From G963556115 sp963678205 (GTDB taxonomy: Bacteria; Planctomycetota; SZUA-567): a stretch of DNA of 64,000 nucleotides. Location: positions 310,001 through 374,000 of the forward strand of contig OY782760.1 of NCBI GenBank assembly GCA_963678205.1, written 5' to 3'. Below the pieces are notes generated by a model. The model saw only the letters and a program-made list of their open reading frames with translations, was not told the DNA's origin and made no database searches. The position numbers were made by a program, and so were the translations under genes. The first letter of the stretch is position 1. Every line of letters begins with the position of its first letter. Of the stretch, positions 8,581-18,502 are shown in pieces.

Positions 8581-9915
8581 ATGATAGTTATGAAGTTTGG
8601 CGGGACAAGTGTCGGCACTGCAGAGAGTATTCGTGAAACATGTAGAATTATTACCGAGCGAAAAGATAGGAAACCATTTGTTGTAGTATCAGCTCACAAC
8701 AGCCCAACCTGCCGAATGACAGATACAATTGTCCACTCTGGCAGCGAAGCACTTACTGGTAATGCTGATCCACAACCAGTAATCGATCTCCAACATCAGA
8801 TATGCAAGGACCTAGGGCTTCCCATAGACCTTGTTGATGACCTACTAAAACGATACTCAAACTTGCTTACCGGTATCAAGATGATTGGTGAGCTTTCAGA
8901 TAGGACATACGACCTTCTAATGAGTTTTGGCGAAAGAATGTCGCACAGAGTCGTTGCAGAAGTTATTAGTAGAGAATTTAACGCTGAAGCTATTGCTATA
9001 TCAGCTATGGATCTTGGACTACTCACAAATACGAATTACGGCAGTGCACAGCCCGATGAATCATCATATCCTACTATAAAAAAGAATGTCGAAGCGGTAG
9101 GAGATAAAATTATTATCACAACTGGGTTTATGGGCATAAGCCCTGAAGGACATATAGCTACATTAGGTAGAGGTGGCTCAGATTTCTCTGCAACTATTTT
9201 TGGTGCTGCGCTGAACGCAGAAGAAGTAGAAATTTGGACAGATGTAGATGGAGTAATGACTGCAGATCCTAAGGTTGCTCCCAAAGCTTCTAGTATTCCA
9301 GAACTATCTTTCACAGAAGCTTCAGAATTATCATGGTACGGAGCAAAAGTTCTACACCCTTCTACTATGATTCCTGCAAAAAAACATAACATACCTGTGC
9401 GTGTACTCAATACTCACAAAGCATCAGCACCAGGTACATTGATTGTTTCAAATTTAAGCAAAACTTATAAAGTTGCCAAGAGTATAGCACATCACAAGCA
9501 TATCAAGATGGTTACGATTACATCTTCAAGAATGCTTGGATCTTATGGATTTATGGCAAAAGTATTTGAAGTATTTTCTGAAAATAAAATCGATATCCAC
9601 ATGATCTCTACATCTGAAGTTTCAATCAGTTTGAGCACACCAGCTACAGCGGATCTTTCAAATGTTGAGGAAAGTTTATCGAAATACGGTGATGTAACGA
9701 TTGAAGAAGATAAGGCCATTGTCTGTATTGTGGGAGAAAATATGGCAGGGACCCCAGGAGTTGCGGCTAAAGTCACAACTGCCCTTGCAGAAGCAAATAT
9801 TAATATTCGCATGATTTCTCAAGGAGCAAACGAAATTAACATTGCTCTTTTGATTAATGCAACCGATGCAGATAAGGCTGTATCTGCCCTTCACAAAGTT
9901 ATTTTTGAAGATTAA
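8581..9915 (+). CDS. lysC: aspartate kinase
   Basis: 444 residues. The catalytic amino-acid kinase domain has KFGGTSVG, GRGGSDFSA (nucleotide and aspartate binding), WTDVDGVMTADP and the family stretch YGAKVLHP. Two C-terminal ACT domains (about 300-444) give allosteric control by lysine or threonine. It makes 4-phospho-aspartate, the first step to Lys, Met and Thr. It is a monofunctional enzyme with no homoserine dehydrogenase fused. Start ATG at 8581 lies 8 nt after GGACGGAG; another ATG at 8590 is less well placed. It is followed after 26 nt by a phosphoesterase. Confidence 0.95.
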   Translation: MIVMKFGGTSVGTAESIRETCRIITERKDRKPFVVVSAHNSPTCRMTDTIVHSGSEALTGNADPQPVIDLQHQICKDLGLPIDLVDDLLKRYSNLLTGIKMIGELSDRTYDLLMSFGERMSHRVVAEVISREFNAEAIAISAMDLGLLTNTNYGSAQPDESSYPTIKKNVEAVGDKIIITTGFMGISPEGHIATLGRGGSDFSATIFGAALNAEEVEIWTDVDGVMTADPKVAPKASSIPELSFTEASELSWYGAKVLHPSTMIPAKKHNIPVRVLNTHKASAPGTLIVSNLSKTYKVAKSIAHHKHIKMVTITSSRMLGSYGFMAKVFEVFSENKIDIHMISTSEVSISLSTPATADLSNVEESLSKYGDVTIEEDKAIVCIVGENMAGTPGVAAKVTTALAEANINIRMISQGANEINIALLINATDADKAVSALHKVIFED

Positions 9916-9941
9916 CTATTATGAGGTGATAAGGAGTAAAC

Positions 9942-10688
9942 ATGTATACAGCAATAATCTCTGATATACATAGTAACCTAGAAGCCCTCAAAGCAGTTTT
10001 AGAAGACATCAGCGTCTCCAAGGCAGATAGAATTATTTGCCTTGGAGACTGTATTGGCTACGGCCCCAACCCCAGAGAATGCCTCAAATTACTCCGTAAT
10101 AATTGCGATATTATCCTAATGGGAAATCACGAGCAGGCCATACTCCAAGGTCCTGCTAATTTTACTCCACTCGCAGCTAAAGCGCTTGATTGGACAGCGT
10201 CAAGATTGAACTCACCAGATATCTTGGCTTATCTATCAAATCTTCCAAACCATTATATAGAAAATAGGACTTGCTATGTACATGGCAGCATCAAAGATCC
10301 GATCAATGAATACGTTAGAGAAGCAGACAGCCCATGGATGTTTTATCAGCTTGTAAATACCTTACGAAAAGATTTTGTTAATATTGATCACTGCTTTGTC
10401 GGACATAATCATCGTGCTTTTTTAGGAACAGAAATGGGATATATATTTCCACATGATGATGGCAAACATTACAGAATGGATTTCAATATTACTGGACAAA
10501 AAGCCTATATTTCTATTGGCTCAGTAGGACAACCCAGAGACGGAGACAACAGAGCATCATGGGTACTATTCGATAATGAAAGTGTAGAATACCACAGAGT
10601 CGAATATGATTGGCGCCAAACAGCCGCTAAAATATATAATACAACCCTTCCAAAATTTCTGGCAGAACGCCTTGAATTTGGCGATTAG
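9942..10688 (+). CDS. calcineurin-like metallophosphoesterase
   Basis: 248 residues. The dimetal ligand motifs appear in family order: SDIHSN near the N-terminus, LGDCIGYG, MGNHE, then the lone His in YVHGS and the terminal GHNHRAF. Substrate is unknown; this group contains protein phosphatases and nucleotide phosphodiesterases. AAGGAG precedes the ATG. It follows lysC closely and may share its transcript, but no functional link is evident. Confidence 0.88.
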   Translation: MYTAIISDIHSNLEALKAVLEDISVSKADRIICLGDCIGYGPNPRECLKLLRNNCDIILMGNHEQAILQGPANFTPLAAKALDWTASRLNSPDILAYLSNLPNHYIENRTCYVHGSIKDPINEYVREADSPWMFYQLVNTLRKDFVNIDHCFVGHNHRAFLGTEMGYIFPHDDGKHYRMDFNITGQKAYISIGSVGQPRDGDNRASWVLFDNESVEYHRVEYDWRQTAAKIYNTTLPKFLAERLEFGD

Positions 10689-11045
10689 AACAATCTTGCT
10701 ATATAGACAGCTATAAATTGCTTATTACTGCAATATAGCTATATTGCGAATATAAAAAACTTAGCTCAAGTTTTATCTAAATAATAAAACATTGGAAATT
10801 TTGAACAAAAAAACCATAACATGTTATATAAAAACCCTTACGACTAACCTCCACGTTATTGAATATTAGTTGATAATTACAATATGTACTCATTTCATAA
10901 TTAAATATAACCCACAGATCATTGTATTAATTTTACATTAAACTAACATGCCAATTACCATTGATATACTATAATCAATCTATATAATATATTATGTATA
11001 TCCACAAGATAATAAGTGTGAAGAGACTTTTAGGAGAAACTAAAA
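10689..11045. other. gene-free region before the RseP-type gene
   Basis: AT-rich, no supported gene. An 18-nt perfect palindrome GCAATATAGCTATATTGC lies at 10730-10747, 42 nt after the phosphoesterase stop; it may be a weak terminator or a protein-binding site, but no T run follows. Nothing else stands out. Confidence 0.5.
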
Positions 11046-13139
11046 ATGTCAGAACTTTTAAGCTCATTCTGGAGCGTACCAATCGTAATATTTGCATTTT
11101 CAATTTTAATTTTTATACATGAATTAGGACACTATTGCGCAGCAATACTTGTAGGAGTAAGACCTGAAAGGTTCTTTATCGGATTTGATATTTATGGACT
11201 ATGTATCTCCAAAGAATATAAAGGATGCGTCTATGGTATTGGCCTTCTTCCGCTAGGAGGTTACTGTAAACTTACAGGTCAATCGGATGATCCAAGAGAA
11301 CAGAAACAGAATGAAGAAAAAGGCTTTAAAGACTATGATTACAACGCCAAACCGCTTTGGGCAAGAGCTTTTATTATAAGTGCTGGTGTTATTATGAACA
11401 TGATATTTGGCTTCATTCTACTCATGTATGGGTATATGCATGGAGTACCTACCAGCCCGGCAGTAGCAGGCATTGTAATAGAGAATACCCCTGCTGCAAA
11501 TGCTGATATCAAATCTGGTGATGAGATTCTTGAAATCAATGGGCAAGCCATGCCAGATTTTGGCAAGATTAAAGAGACCTTCGTAATGAACCCAGGTGAG
11601 GTTTTTAATGTAAAGTTAAAGAGAAATGGCAAGATTATCGAAAGACGTGTAATGGGAAATCAGGGACCAGATGGTCTCAATCAGATAGGTCTTATGCCTG
11701 CTTTAGATACAACAATATCACTGGATCCTACTGCATTACCATTCGACAATGATATATACGCAAAAAAACTTCAAAACAGTGATGAAATTATTGAAATAAA
11801 TGGGGAAAAAATTTCCCCAGAACTTACTAGCGGGTACAAAATATACGAAGCTGTTGAAAGTAGCGCAGGAAAGGACATCACCCTTAAAATCAGAAGAAGC
11901 AGTCAAGAAATGGATATTAATCTTCCAGTTCTCGGTACAGGAACATATGATTTCGGTTATAGAGTTGCAATAGGAGTCAAAGATGTAATGAGTGACTCCC
12001 CAGCTGAAAAATCAGGTCTTCAAAGCGGAGATATTATTACCTCAATTGAGGTTGATAATAAAGATTACCCGTTACTCAGCTCTTCTAGTTTTATTGAAGC
12101 AGTCAAATCACAGGCATTTTTACCTGTTACAGTAGAAGTTAAACGTAATGGAAAGAATTTAACCAAAACTATAAAACCAGTATTTATGAGCTGGGAAACC
12201 ACAATTAGCCAAGAAGAAGATAGTTTTCTAGGAGTTAGCGTAAATGGAAACAAAGTAATAGATATTCTAGTCGATAATTCATCTCTACAGGCCGGAGACG
12301 AAATTATTTCAATAAATGGCAAAGACATCAAACCAAGTGATAATATTAAGGAACTCGTTGCATCGGTTTCAACATCTCCAATCACTGTAAATACCACAAG
12401 AAAGCAAGGGTTAAAAATTACCCCCGCTATATCATTAGATACAGCTACTGCTCAGATTGGTATTATTATGGATCCTGTCTCAAAAATCCACAAAGTAATA
12501 AAAGGCAGTGAAGCAAGTAAGTTCCTTACTCCTGGCTGTGCCATTACAAATATAATTCTTAGCCCAGATCTTAAAAACACTGCTGTAACTTGGATTGACA
12601 GAAACCAAAAACAACAAAAACCATATATCTTTAAAACACCGATGGACAATCTAAGTAATCAAAAAACCAGCAACATTTCTGGTTATCTACCATTCGGGCT
12701 CAATGTGGCAAAAGTAAAGCAACCAATAGAAAGTATTGGTAAAGCAGCATCACTCGCAGCAAATAAATCAATAGACATGTCAAAGACGATCTATAAGCTG
12801 CTGCATAGATTGATCGTCCATGACATATCTACCGATGCAATATCAGGACCTATCGGCATATTGCGCATTATGAAGAGTGCAGCAGAGAGTGACGACGGGT
12901 TTATGAAGATTATATCACTTCTTGCCCTTTTGAGTATAAATCTAGCGGTTGTGAATCTTCTACCATTTCCCGTCCTAGACGGTGGACATCTAGTATTTAT
13001 CATTTATGAATGGATTACAAGAAGACCACCTAGCGAAAAGTTCAAAATAGCTTCACAATATTTTGGAGCAATCTGCCTCTTTTCACTGATGATCTACGTA
13101 ACGTTGAATGATGTTATCAAATGGATATCTGGTTCATAA
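11046..13139 (+). CDS. rseP: RseP-type site-2 protease with four PDZ-like repeats
   Basis: 697 residues, against about 450 in E. coli RseP. The first membrane helix carries the zinc motif HELGH (His25, Glu26, His29); the third zinc ligand lies in the C-terminal NLLPFPVLDGGH. Between them, after a second helix near 100-120, are four PDZ-like segments, each with a GDEI or GDII-type core: about 135-200 (IKSGDEILEING), 235-295 (NSDEIIEING), 305-380 (LQSGDIITSIE) and 395-455 (LQAGDEIISING). The family cuts anti-sigma factors and signal-peptide remnants within the inner membrane. AGGAGAA precedes the ATG. Extra PDZ copies suggest a more elaborate substrate gate. Confidence 0.92.
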   Translation: MSELLSSFWSVPIVIFAFSILIFIHELGHYCAAILVGVRPERFFIGFDIYGLCISKEYKGCVYGIGLLPLGGYCKLTGQSDDPREQKQNEEKGFKDYDYNAKPLWARAFIISAGVIMNMIFGFILLMYGYMHGVPTSPAVAGIVIENTPAANADIKSGDEILEINGQAMPDFGKIKETFVMNPGEVFNVKLKRNGKIIERRVMGNQGPDGLNQIGLMPALDTTISLDPTALPFDNDIYAKKLQNSDEIIEINGEKISPELTSGYKIYEAVESSAGKDITLKIRRSSQEMDINLPVLGTGTYDFGYRVAIGVKDVMSDSPAEKSGLQSGDIITSIEVDNKDYPLLSSSSFIEAVKSQAFLPVTVEVKRNGKNLTKTIKPVFMSWETTISQEEDSFLGVSVNGNKVIDILVDNSSLQAGDEIISINGKDIKPSDNIKELVASVSTSPITVNTTRKQGLKITPAISLDTATAQIGIIMDPVSKIHKVIKGSEASKFLTPGCAITNIILSPDLKNTAVTWIDRNQKQQKPYIFKTPMDNLSNQKTSNISGYLPFGLNVAKVKQPIESIGKAASLAANKSIDMSKTIYKLLHRLIVHDISTDAISGPIGILRIMKSAAESDDGFMKIISLLALLSINLAVVNLLPFPVLDGGHLVFIIYEWITRRPPSEKFKIASQYFGAICLFSLMIYVTLNDVIKWISGS

Positions 13140-13167
13140 TGGCTAATATCGATTCAGGTAAAGACGT

Positions 13168-14031
13168 ATGAAAAAGCTCATTGTCAATGCTGATGACCTC
13201 GGGCTAACCAATGAGGTCAGCCTTGGAATTGAAGAGACTTACCTACATGGTATTGTGAGTTCAGCAAGTTTAATGGCAAATATGCCTGGCTTCGAGACAG
13301 GAGTTCAAGTAGCATTGAGAAATCCTGAACTTGGCGTAGGTATTCATTTAAACATTATTAGGGGTAGGCCTGTGTCAGGCGAGGACACAGCCTACCCTCT
13401 TTTAAATTCAGATGGCAATTTTTTCAATAATATTTTTCAGATTGGCAGACTTTCCGCAAATCAAGACTACCAAAATGCCGTAGAGCTGGAATACCGTTTA
13501 CAAATAGAAAAAATCCTTAATAGCGGAGTGAAACTAGATCATATTGATTTTGAAAAACATCACGGAATATGGAGACCACTATACACAATAGGTATACGAC
13601 TTGCAAAAGAATATGGACTTGCTATCAGGGCATACAATGAACCAATTTTTTTTGCAATGCAAAAGCTTCCATTTGCAGGCTACAGAAACCTATGGAGATC
13701 ATTTCACTTAAAATTTTATAATACTTTCTTTCATAGGAACCTTCTAATTAAAATGCCAGATCACTTTTTTGGTCAGACTCATATTGGTAATATAGATAAA
13801 AATTATTTAGTCGCTTTAATTAATAATCTTCCAGAAGGAGTTTCAGAACTTATGACCCACCCAGGGTACAACATGCCGGCATTCGTAGATACCGAAGATA
13901 TAGGGAATTCCTGGATAACTGAAAAAAGAGAAGCCGAAAAAAATTCATTAACAAGTATTGACGTCATAACTACTCTTAAAAAATCAGATATTGAATTAAC
14001 AACCTTTAGAGAAGGGTTATTAAATGTATAA
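13168..14031 (+). CDS. YdjC/ChbG/HpnK-type carbohydrate deacetylase
   Basis: 287 residues. The family signature NADDLGLT starts at residue 6, followed by GIHLNI and HIDFEKHHG, which supply the metal-binding His, and LMTHPGY near the end. Members remove acetyl groups from chitobiose-type or hopanoid-linked sugars. Weak ribosome-binding site AGGTAAAG; 28 nt after the protease gene, so probably co-transcribed. Exact substrate cannot be told. Confidence 0.85.
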   Translation: MKKLIVNADDLGLTNEVSLGIEETYLHGIVSSASLMANMPGFETGVQVALRNPELGVGIHLNIIRGRPVSGEDTAYPLLNSDGNFFNNIFQIGRLSANQDYQNAVELEYRLQIEKILNSGVKLDHIDFEKHHGIWRPLYTIGIRLAKEYGLAIRAYNEPIFFAMQKLPFAGYRNLWRSFHLKFYNTFFHRNLLIKMPDHFFGQTHIGNIDKNYLVALINNLPEGVSELMTHPGYNMPAFVDTEDIGNSWITEKREAEKNSLTSIDVITTLKKSDIELTTFREGLLNV

Positions 14032-14082
14032 TACATATATTATTATTGAGAATTAAATTATACTTTATTAAAGGAGGTAAGA

Positions 14083-14787
14083 ATGGGAATATATCCTTTA
14101 TTTGACCCACTATATTTATTAATAATCATACCGACCATGCTCTTATCACTCTGGGCTCAAGCCAAAGTAAAGGGTGCATACTCAAAGTGGAGCAAAGTTC
14201 AGAATAAAAGAGGAATGAGTGGGGCAGATGCAGCTAAAGACATGTTAAATCGTGAAGGAGTTCGTGATGTTAGGATTGAGATGGTTACTGGCTGGCTCAG
14301 TGATCACTATGATCCAAGTTCAAAGGTCTTAAGACTCTCACCAGAAGTATTTAGTGGCCGCAGTGTAGCGTCAGTTGGCATTGCCTGCCATGAAGCAGGA
14401 CATGCTCTGCAACACGCACACAATTACGCATTTTTGGGAATACGCAGCATGCTTGTACCTGCAGCAAATATTGGCAGCAAATTGTCTTGGATTATAATAT
14501 TTGGAGGAATGCTTTTAGGGATGATGGGACTTGCAAAAGTAGGAGTAGTCCTATTTGGTTTTGTAGTCTTATTTCAACTTGTTACACTACCAGTAGAATT
14601 CAACGCATCATCAAGGGCAAAAAAAGCATTGGTTGCAAACGGTATACTTGGTGACAAAACAGAAGTTGACGGTGTCAATAATGTTCTGGATGCAGCTGCA
14701 ATGACCTATGTAGCTGCAACAATTGCTGCTTTAGGTCAATTACTCTACTATGCTCTCCGAGTTTTTGGCAGCAACAGTAGAGATTAA
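14083..14787 (+). CDS. YugP-type membrane zinc metallopeptidase
   Basis: 234 residues. A short N-terminal helix, then the zinc motif HEAGHALQHA near residue 104, two or three hydrophobic helices (about 120-175), and VEFNASSRAKKAL, a stretch typical of the family. It is predicted to be an inner-membrane protease with unknown substrate. Very strong ribosome-binding site AAAGGAGG. It lies between the deacetylase and the PHP protein. Confidence 0.87.
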   Translation: MGIYPLFDPLYLLIIIPTMLLSLWAQAKVKGAYSKWSKVQNKRGMSGADAAKDMLNREGVRDVRIEMVTGWLSDHYDPSSKVLRLSPEVFSGRSVASVGIACHEAGHALQHAHNYAFLGIRSMLVPAANIGSKLSWIIIFGGMLLGMMGLAKVGVVLFGFVVLFQLVTLPVEFNASSRAKKALVANGILGDKTEVDGVNNVLDAAAMTYVAATIAALGQLLYYALRVFGSNSRD

Positions 14788-14919
14788 TCTTTGAACATAG
14801 CACAACACATATTTTTAAAAGCAATGTCTTACCTTTTAATACATACAGTATAGAATTTTTAACCATATCAAAATACAATATAGCGATACACCTTCATAAT
14901 ACACTCTGAAAGGAACTTG

Positions 14920-16227
14920 ATGAAACTTACAGCAGATCTACATAGTCACTCTGGGCACGCTGGAGGTGTTGGATCAATATCTCTCGAGGGTATTGCAGAG
15001 ACAATGACTCTTAAAGGTATTGATGTCTTTGGCAGTGGTGACTGTCTGCAACCTGAATGGAACAAATTTCTTGAAGAAAATCTTACATTAGCAGAAGAGG
15101 GTTTATTCACAATAAAAGAGAACAAAACAGTAAGGTTTCTACTTCAAACTGAGGTTATTTTCACAGCTCCAGCTCCGCATGGCGGCAGAAAAACAGTTCA
15201 CACAATACTGCTTTTCCCAGATTTTAATTCCACAAAACTGAGTATGAAATTACTAAAAAAGTGGTCCGTAAAAATAAATATGGGAAGACCATTTATCAAA
15301 TGTGAAAGTAGCGATGATGTATCAGACAAATTATTCTCACTACTTAGTATTTCTGAAGATATTATGGTTATTCCAGCACATATTCTTACCCCTCAAGGTA
15401 TTTATGGTTCGGATCGCCCTGTCACTTATCTTTCAGAATTTTATGGCAACTTCTCGCATGAAATCTATGCTGTAGAAACTGGACTCTCTGCTGATCCTGA
15501 AATACTTGCACTTATTCCAGAACTTGATGACAGAGCTCTTATATCAAATTCAGATTGCCATAGCTCTGCACTGAACAGAATTGGTAGAGAGTATACTGCA
15601 CTAAATGTGCAAGAGAAAAGCTACAAAGGAATCATACAAGCAATAAAATCCAAGAATATCGAATACACCGCAGAGTTTACCCCTTCAGAAGGCAGATACT
15701 TTCTCACAGGTCATAGAGCAGGAAAGAAAGGACACAAAGATGGTGAATTTTGTTATTTCTCACCTGACAAAGCACCTGAACTCTGCCCAATATGTTCAAA
15801 ACCCATGACCAAAGGAGTATTAGAGAGAGCACTAGAACTCAGCACTCTCCAAGGTGCGAGCAGAACTCTTGACAACATCACACCAAAACAGAAATATCTT
15901 ACCATTATTCCTCTTACTGAAGTTATAGCTGCTGGATACGGCTTAAAAAATTCTTCTTCAAAGAAGGTTCTTGCAGAGTTTGGCAAAATAATTAAAATTA
16001 CTGGTACTGAAGAATTACTCTGGAACCTTGGGATTACTGAAATAAAAAGAAGACTTAGCGAAAAAATAGAAAAATCAACATTAGATGCTATTAAAGATAT
16101 ACTAAACAAAAATTACTCTTTTAGTCCTCTAGGATTTGATGGAGAATATGGTACCCTGGAACTCGGGAAACAAGAAGAATGGTTCGGACATGCCGTAATA
16201 CAAGGCGGTATGAAGACTTTATTTTAA
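14920..16227 (+). CDS. EndoQ-type PHP-domain protein
   Basis: 435 residues. The PHP metal site begins DLHSHSGHAGG, continues with PAHILTP and ends with SDCHSSALNRIG. Then a zinc-ribbon-like part with CYFSPD and CPICSKPMTKGVLERALE, a combination found in endonuclease Q and its bacterial relatives. EndoQ nicks DNA 5' of deaminated bases such as deoxyuridine and hypoxanthine. I start at the ATG at 14920, 6 nt after AAAGGA; a TTG lies one codon earlier. A family-4 uracil-DNA glycosylase occurs at 46.8 kb, so uracil repair may use two routes. Confidence 0.82.
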   Translation: MKLTADLHSHSGHAGGVGSISLEGIAETMTLKGIDVFGSGDCLQPEWNKFLEENLTLAEEGLFTIKENKTVRFLLQTEVIFTAPAPHGGRKTVHTILLFPDFNSTKLSMKLLKKWSVKINMGRPFIKCESSDDVSDKLFSLLSISEDIMVIPAHILTPQGIYGSDRPVTYLSEFYGNFSHEIYAVETGLSADPEILALIPELDDRALISNSDCHSSALNRIGREYTALNVQEKSYKGIIQAIKSKNIEYTAEFTPSEGRYFLTGHRAGKKGHKDGEFCYFSPDKAPELCPICSKPMTKGVLERALELSTLQGASRTLDNITPKQKYLTIIPLTEVIAAGYGLKNSSSKKVLAEFGKIIKITGTEELLWNLGITEIKRRLSEKIEKSTLDAIKDILNKNYSFSPLGFDGEYGTLELGKQEEWFGHAVIQGGMKTLF

Positions 16228-16250
16228 AAATTGACAAACTGGAACTAATT

Positions 16251-16442
16251 ATGAATAAATATGTAAGAGCATTCTTTATACCAATAATGATTCTTGCTGG
16301 TATTTTTACAGGCACCATGTGTACTATTATTTTCGCTCCGATAGCTTTCTGCCACTGGATAAAAGAACGAAAACTGGTTTCAAAGGATTTAGCAAAAGAT
16401 GAAGAATACTTAAAATCTTTTCACGAACAATTCAATACGTAG
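16251..16442 (+). CDS. small membrane protein
   Basis: 63 residues from the ATG at 16251 behind GGAAC; the frame is open further upstream but overlaps the preceding gene. One long hydrophobic segment (about 6-31) and a basic, then acidic tail (KERKLVSKDLAKDEEYL). It sits 23 nt after the EndoQ-type gene on the same strand. No family recognised. Confidence 0.5.
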   Translation: MNKYVRAFFIPIMILAGIFTGTMCTIIFAPIAFCHWIKERKLVSKDLAKDEEYLKSFHEQFNT

Positions 16443-16777
16443 CAGCACCCGTTCAATATTATGCTTTAATAATTTGTTTGTTTAAATTTTGAAAAATCTT
16501 TATCTTTCTCCCGCTTCTTCACCATACAACAAATCATAAAGTATTGAAGTTACAAACTCATTAACTCATTATTTCCTAATAAATAAAATACTTTAAATAA
16601 AACAGAATATTTAATAATTCATCAACCTATTACTCAGATAAAATATAATAATCAAATATTTTTTTTACTTTGATAAAATTACAAGAAATCCCAAGAGTGC
16701 TATATAAAATAAAAATCCCTTCTAGTAAAACCATCATAAAGCAGATTTTTCCATAAAAATGTGTGCTCCCAGAAACA
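16443..16777. other. gene-free region between convergent genes
   Basis: Very AT-rich spacer between the small membrane gene and plsC. I see no gene, clear terminator stem or repeat in it. Confidence 0.5.
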
Positions 16778-17446
16778 CTACCTCATCCTTCTATGCATTT
16801 GTATTCCTGATAACTCTGAAATCTGTTTCATAATCCTTAATGATAAATCATCAATAATAATTTTACGTTCATCTTTTCCCGAATTATGATATTTTAGACT
16901 CAGCCCAGAGGTATCTATCAGTTTACCATAGTAAATTTGAGCCCTGGCAAACGGATTGAATTTCCCGCCAACCGGAAAAATATCCCTTGTACCTTTTATC
17001 CCTACTGGCAGTACCGGTGCTCCACTTTCAAGAGCAAGTAGTGCTGCCCCTGGTCTAGCCAGACGTAAGGTTTCCCCATTATTAAGATGCCCTTCAGGAA
17101 AAACCATAACCCTATCCCCAAGTTCAAGATAAGTTAAAGCAAGCCTGAACATATCTATAATACTCTGCTTGCACTGCCTATCAACCGGTATACATTTACA
17201 AGATCGAAGTAAATAGCCAAAAAAATCTTCCTTAAAAGATTCCTTCTGAACAATTGTATGGCATGGACTAAGTCTGCTTATGTTTAAAAGCGCAGTTAAT
17301 AAAACCCCATCAACAACACTTGAGTGATTGGGTGCAAGAATAACCGAGCCATTTTTAGGAACTCTATCAGTACCAATTATTTTATTGATAAGCCAACGAA
17401 GTGACAAATAACAACCTGAACGGCATAACGGAAATGATTTTCTCAT
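16778..17446 (-). CDS. plsC: 1-acyl-sn-glycerol-3-phosphate acyltransferase (PlsC family)
   Basis: 222 residues. Acyltransferase motif I NHSSVVDG (NHx4D), motif II around FFGYLLRSCKCIPVDR, motif III VFPEGHL and motif IV LPVGIKGT. It puts the second acyl chain on lysophosphatidate at the inner membrane. Its ATG directly follows the hslO stop codon (TAA-ATG), so the two are translationally coupled. At 222 residues it is a short, simple member; specificity for lysophosphatidate is inferred from the family. Confidence 0.88.
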   Translation of the reverse strand: MRKSFPLCRSGCYLSLRWLINKIIGTDRVPKNGSVILAPNHSSVVDGVLLTALLNISRLSPCHTIVQKESFKEDFFGYLLRSCKCIPVDRQCKQSIIDMFRLALTYLELGDRVMVFPEGHLNNGETLRLARPGAALLALESGAPVLPVGIKGTRDIFPVGGKFNPFARAQIYYGKLIDTSGLSLKYHNSGKDERKIIIDDLSLRIMKQISELSGIQMHRRMR

Positions 17447-18301
17447 TTACAACATTTCCTTTATCTCTACATCAGTAATGTTATAATTTTCCCCACAGAA
17501 ATGACAAATCACCTCTTGCCCTTCTCCTTTATTAGCAACTTCCTGTAACTCTATCTTATCAAGTGAACTCAACATTTTAAGCACTTTATCTCTAGAGCAC
17601 TCACAAGTAAATTTAAATTCACTAACACCGGTAATCTCTAAGTCATAGAGTTTTACTACACTTTTTAATTTATCCCAGTCATATTCTCCAGCAAGAAAAT
17701 TATACACCTCTTTATTGTCAAACGCTTCAAGCACCGGAACAAACTTATTAGATTCTCCATCCGGCATCTTCTCAGCAATAATTCCAACTACTTTGTTAAT
17801 GTACCCATCCTTAATATCAGCATATATCTCAGCAGCAGTCGGACGTTGCAGAGTTTCATTATAATATCTCGCAAGAATAGCTCTAATACTCGCTGGATTC
17901 AGATTATACACAGAACTAGATATCACCTTACTCTCATTTGACTGTATTACGCAAAACTTCCCTTCATTATTAAGCACATCTTCAATCTTGATATTTTCAT
18001 TGCCATCGAGATTATTCAAAATTTTAATATTTGTATATCCGCGAAGGCCGCCAGCAGCTGAAGCCTCAAAAACGCCCCCCTCCACAGAATCGTCCGTAAT
18101 CAGCTGCATACTAACTTTTTCATCTTTACCATCAATATTACTTGCCATCAAAGCAACTGCAGCAATACCTTGCCCCAATACAAGAGATGCTGCTGGACCA
18201 GAAAGATGCCTTCTCTCAAGAATTTTTACTGATTCAGTAACATCAACAAAAGTTACAGCAATTTTACTATTTATACTCAATGCTTTTATTGCACTATCCA
18301 C
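17447..18301 (-). CDS. hslO: redox-regulated chaperone Hsp33
   Basis: 284 residues. The C-terminal zinc centre has the four Cys as CEC and CHFC, with FTCECSRDKV and GEEV-like context (QEVICHFCGENY). The N-terminal substrate-binding domain has LSGPAASLVLGQGIAA and GLRGYTN. Under oxidation the Cys form disulfides and the chaperone holds unfolding proteins. Start is GTG at 18301, 4 nt after AGGAGTG. It is upstream of, and coupled to, plsC. Confidence 0.96.
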   Translation of the reverse strand: MDSAIKALSINSKIAVTFVDVTESVKILERRHLSGPAASLVLGQGIAAVALMASNIDGKDEKVSMQLITDDSVEGGVFEASAAGGLRGYTNIKILNNLDGNENIKIEDVLNNEGKFCVIQSNESKVISSSVYNLNPASIRAILARYYNETLQRPTAAEIYADIKDGYINKVVGIIAEKMPDGESNKFVPVLEAFDNKEVYNFLAGEYDWDKLKSVVKLYDLEITGVSEFKFTCECSRDKVLKMLSSLDKIELQEVANKGEGQEVICHFCGENYNITDVEIKEML

Positions 18302-18502
18302 AGTTCACTCCTAGTAAACAATCATAAATAAACATTAACTCTAATTATTATATATATTATCAAAAACTCTTCCATACTGATTTTAATTGCATCAATTATT
18401 TTTTACAGTAAAATGTTATACTCTTTATACAAATTTGTACTTATAAAAATTAAATTAACATTTTACATTTTAATATATTATTTAAATAAAGGAGCAAATT
18501 AA

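Noticed and set aside
10730..10747. 18-nt palindrome as terminator of the phosphoesterase gene
   Set aside because: No loop of its own and no T tract follows; left as an unexplained palindrome in the spacer.
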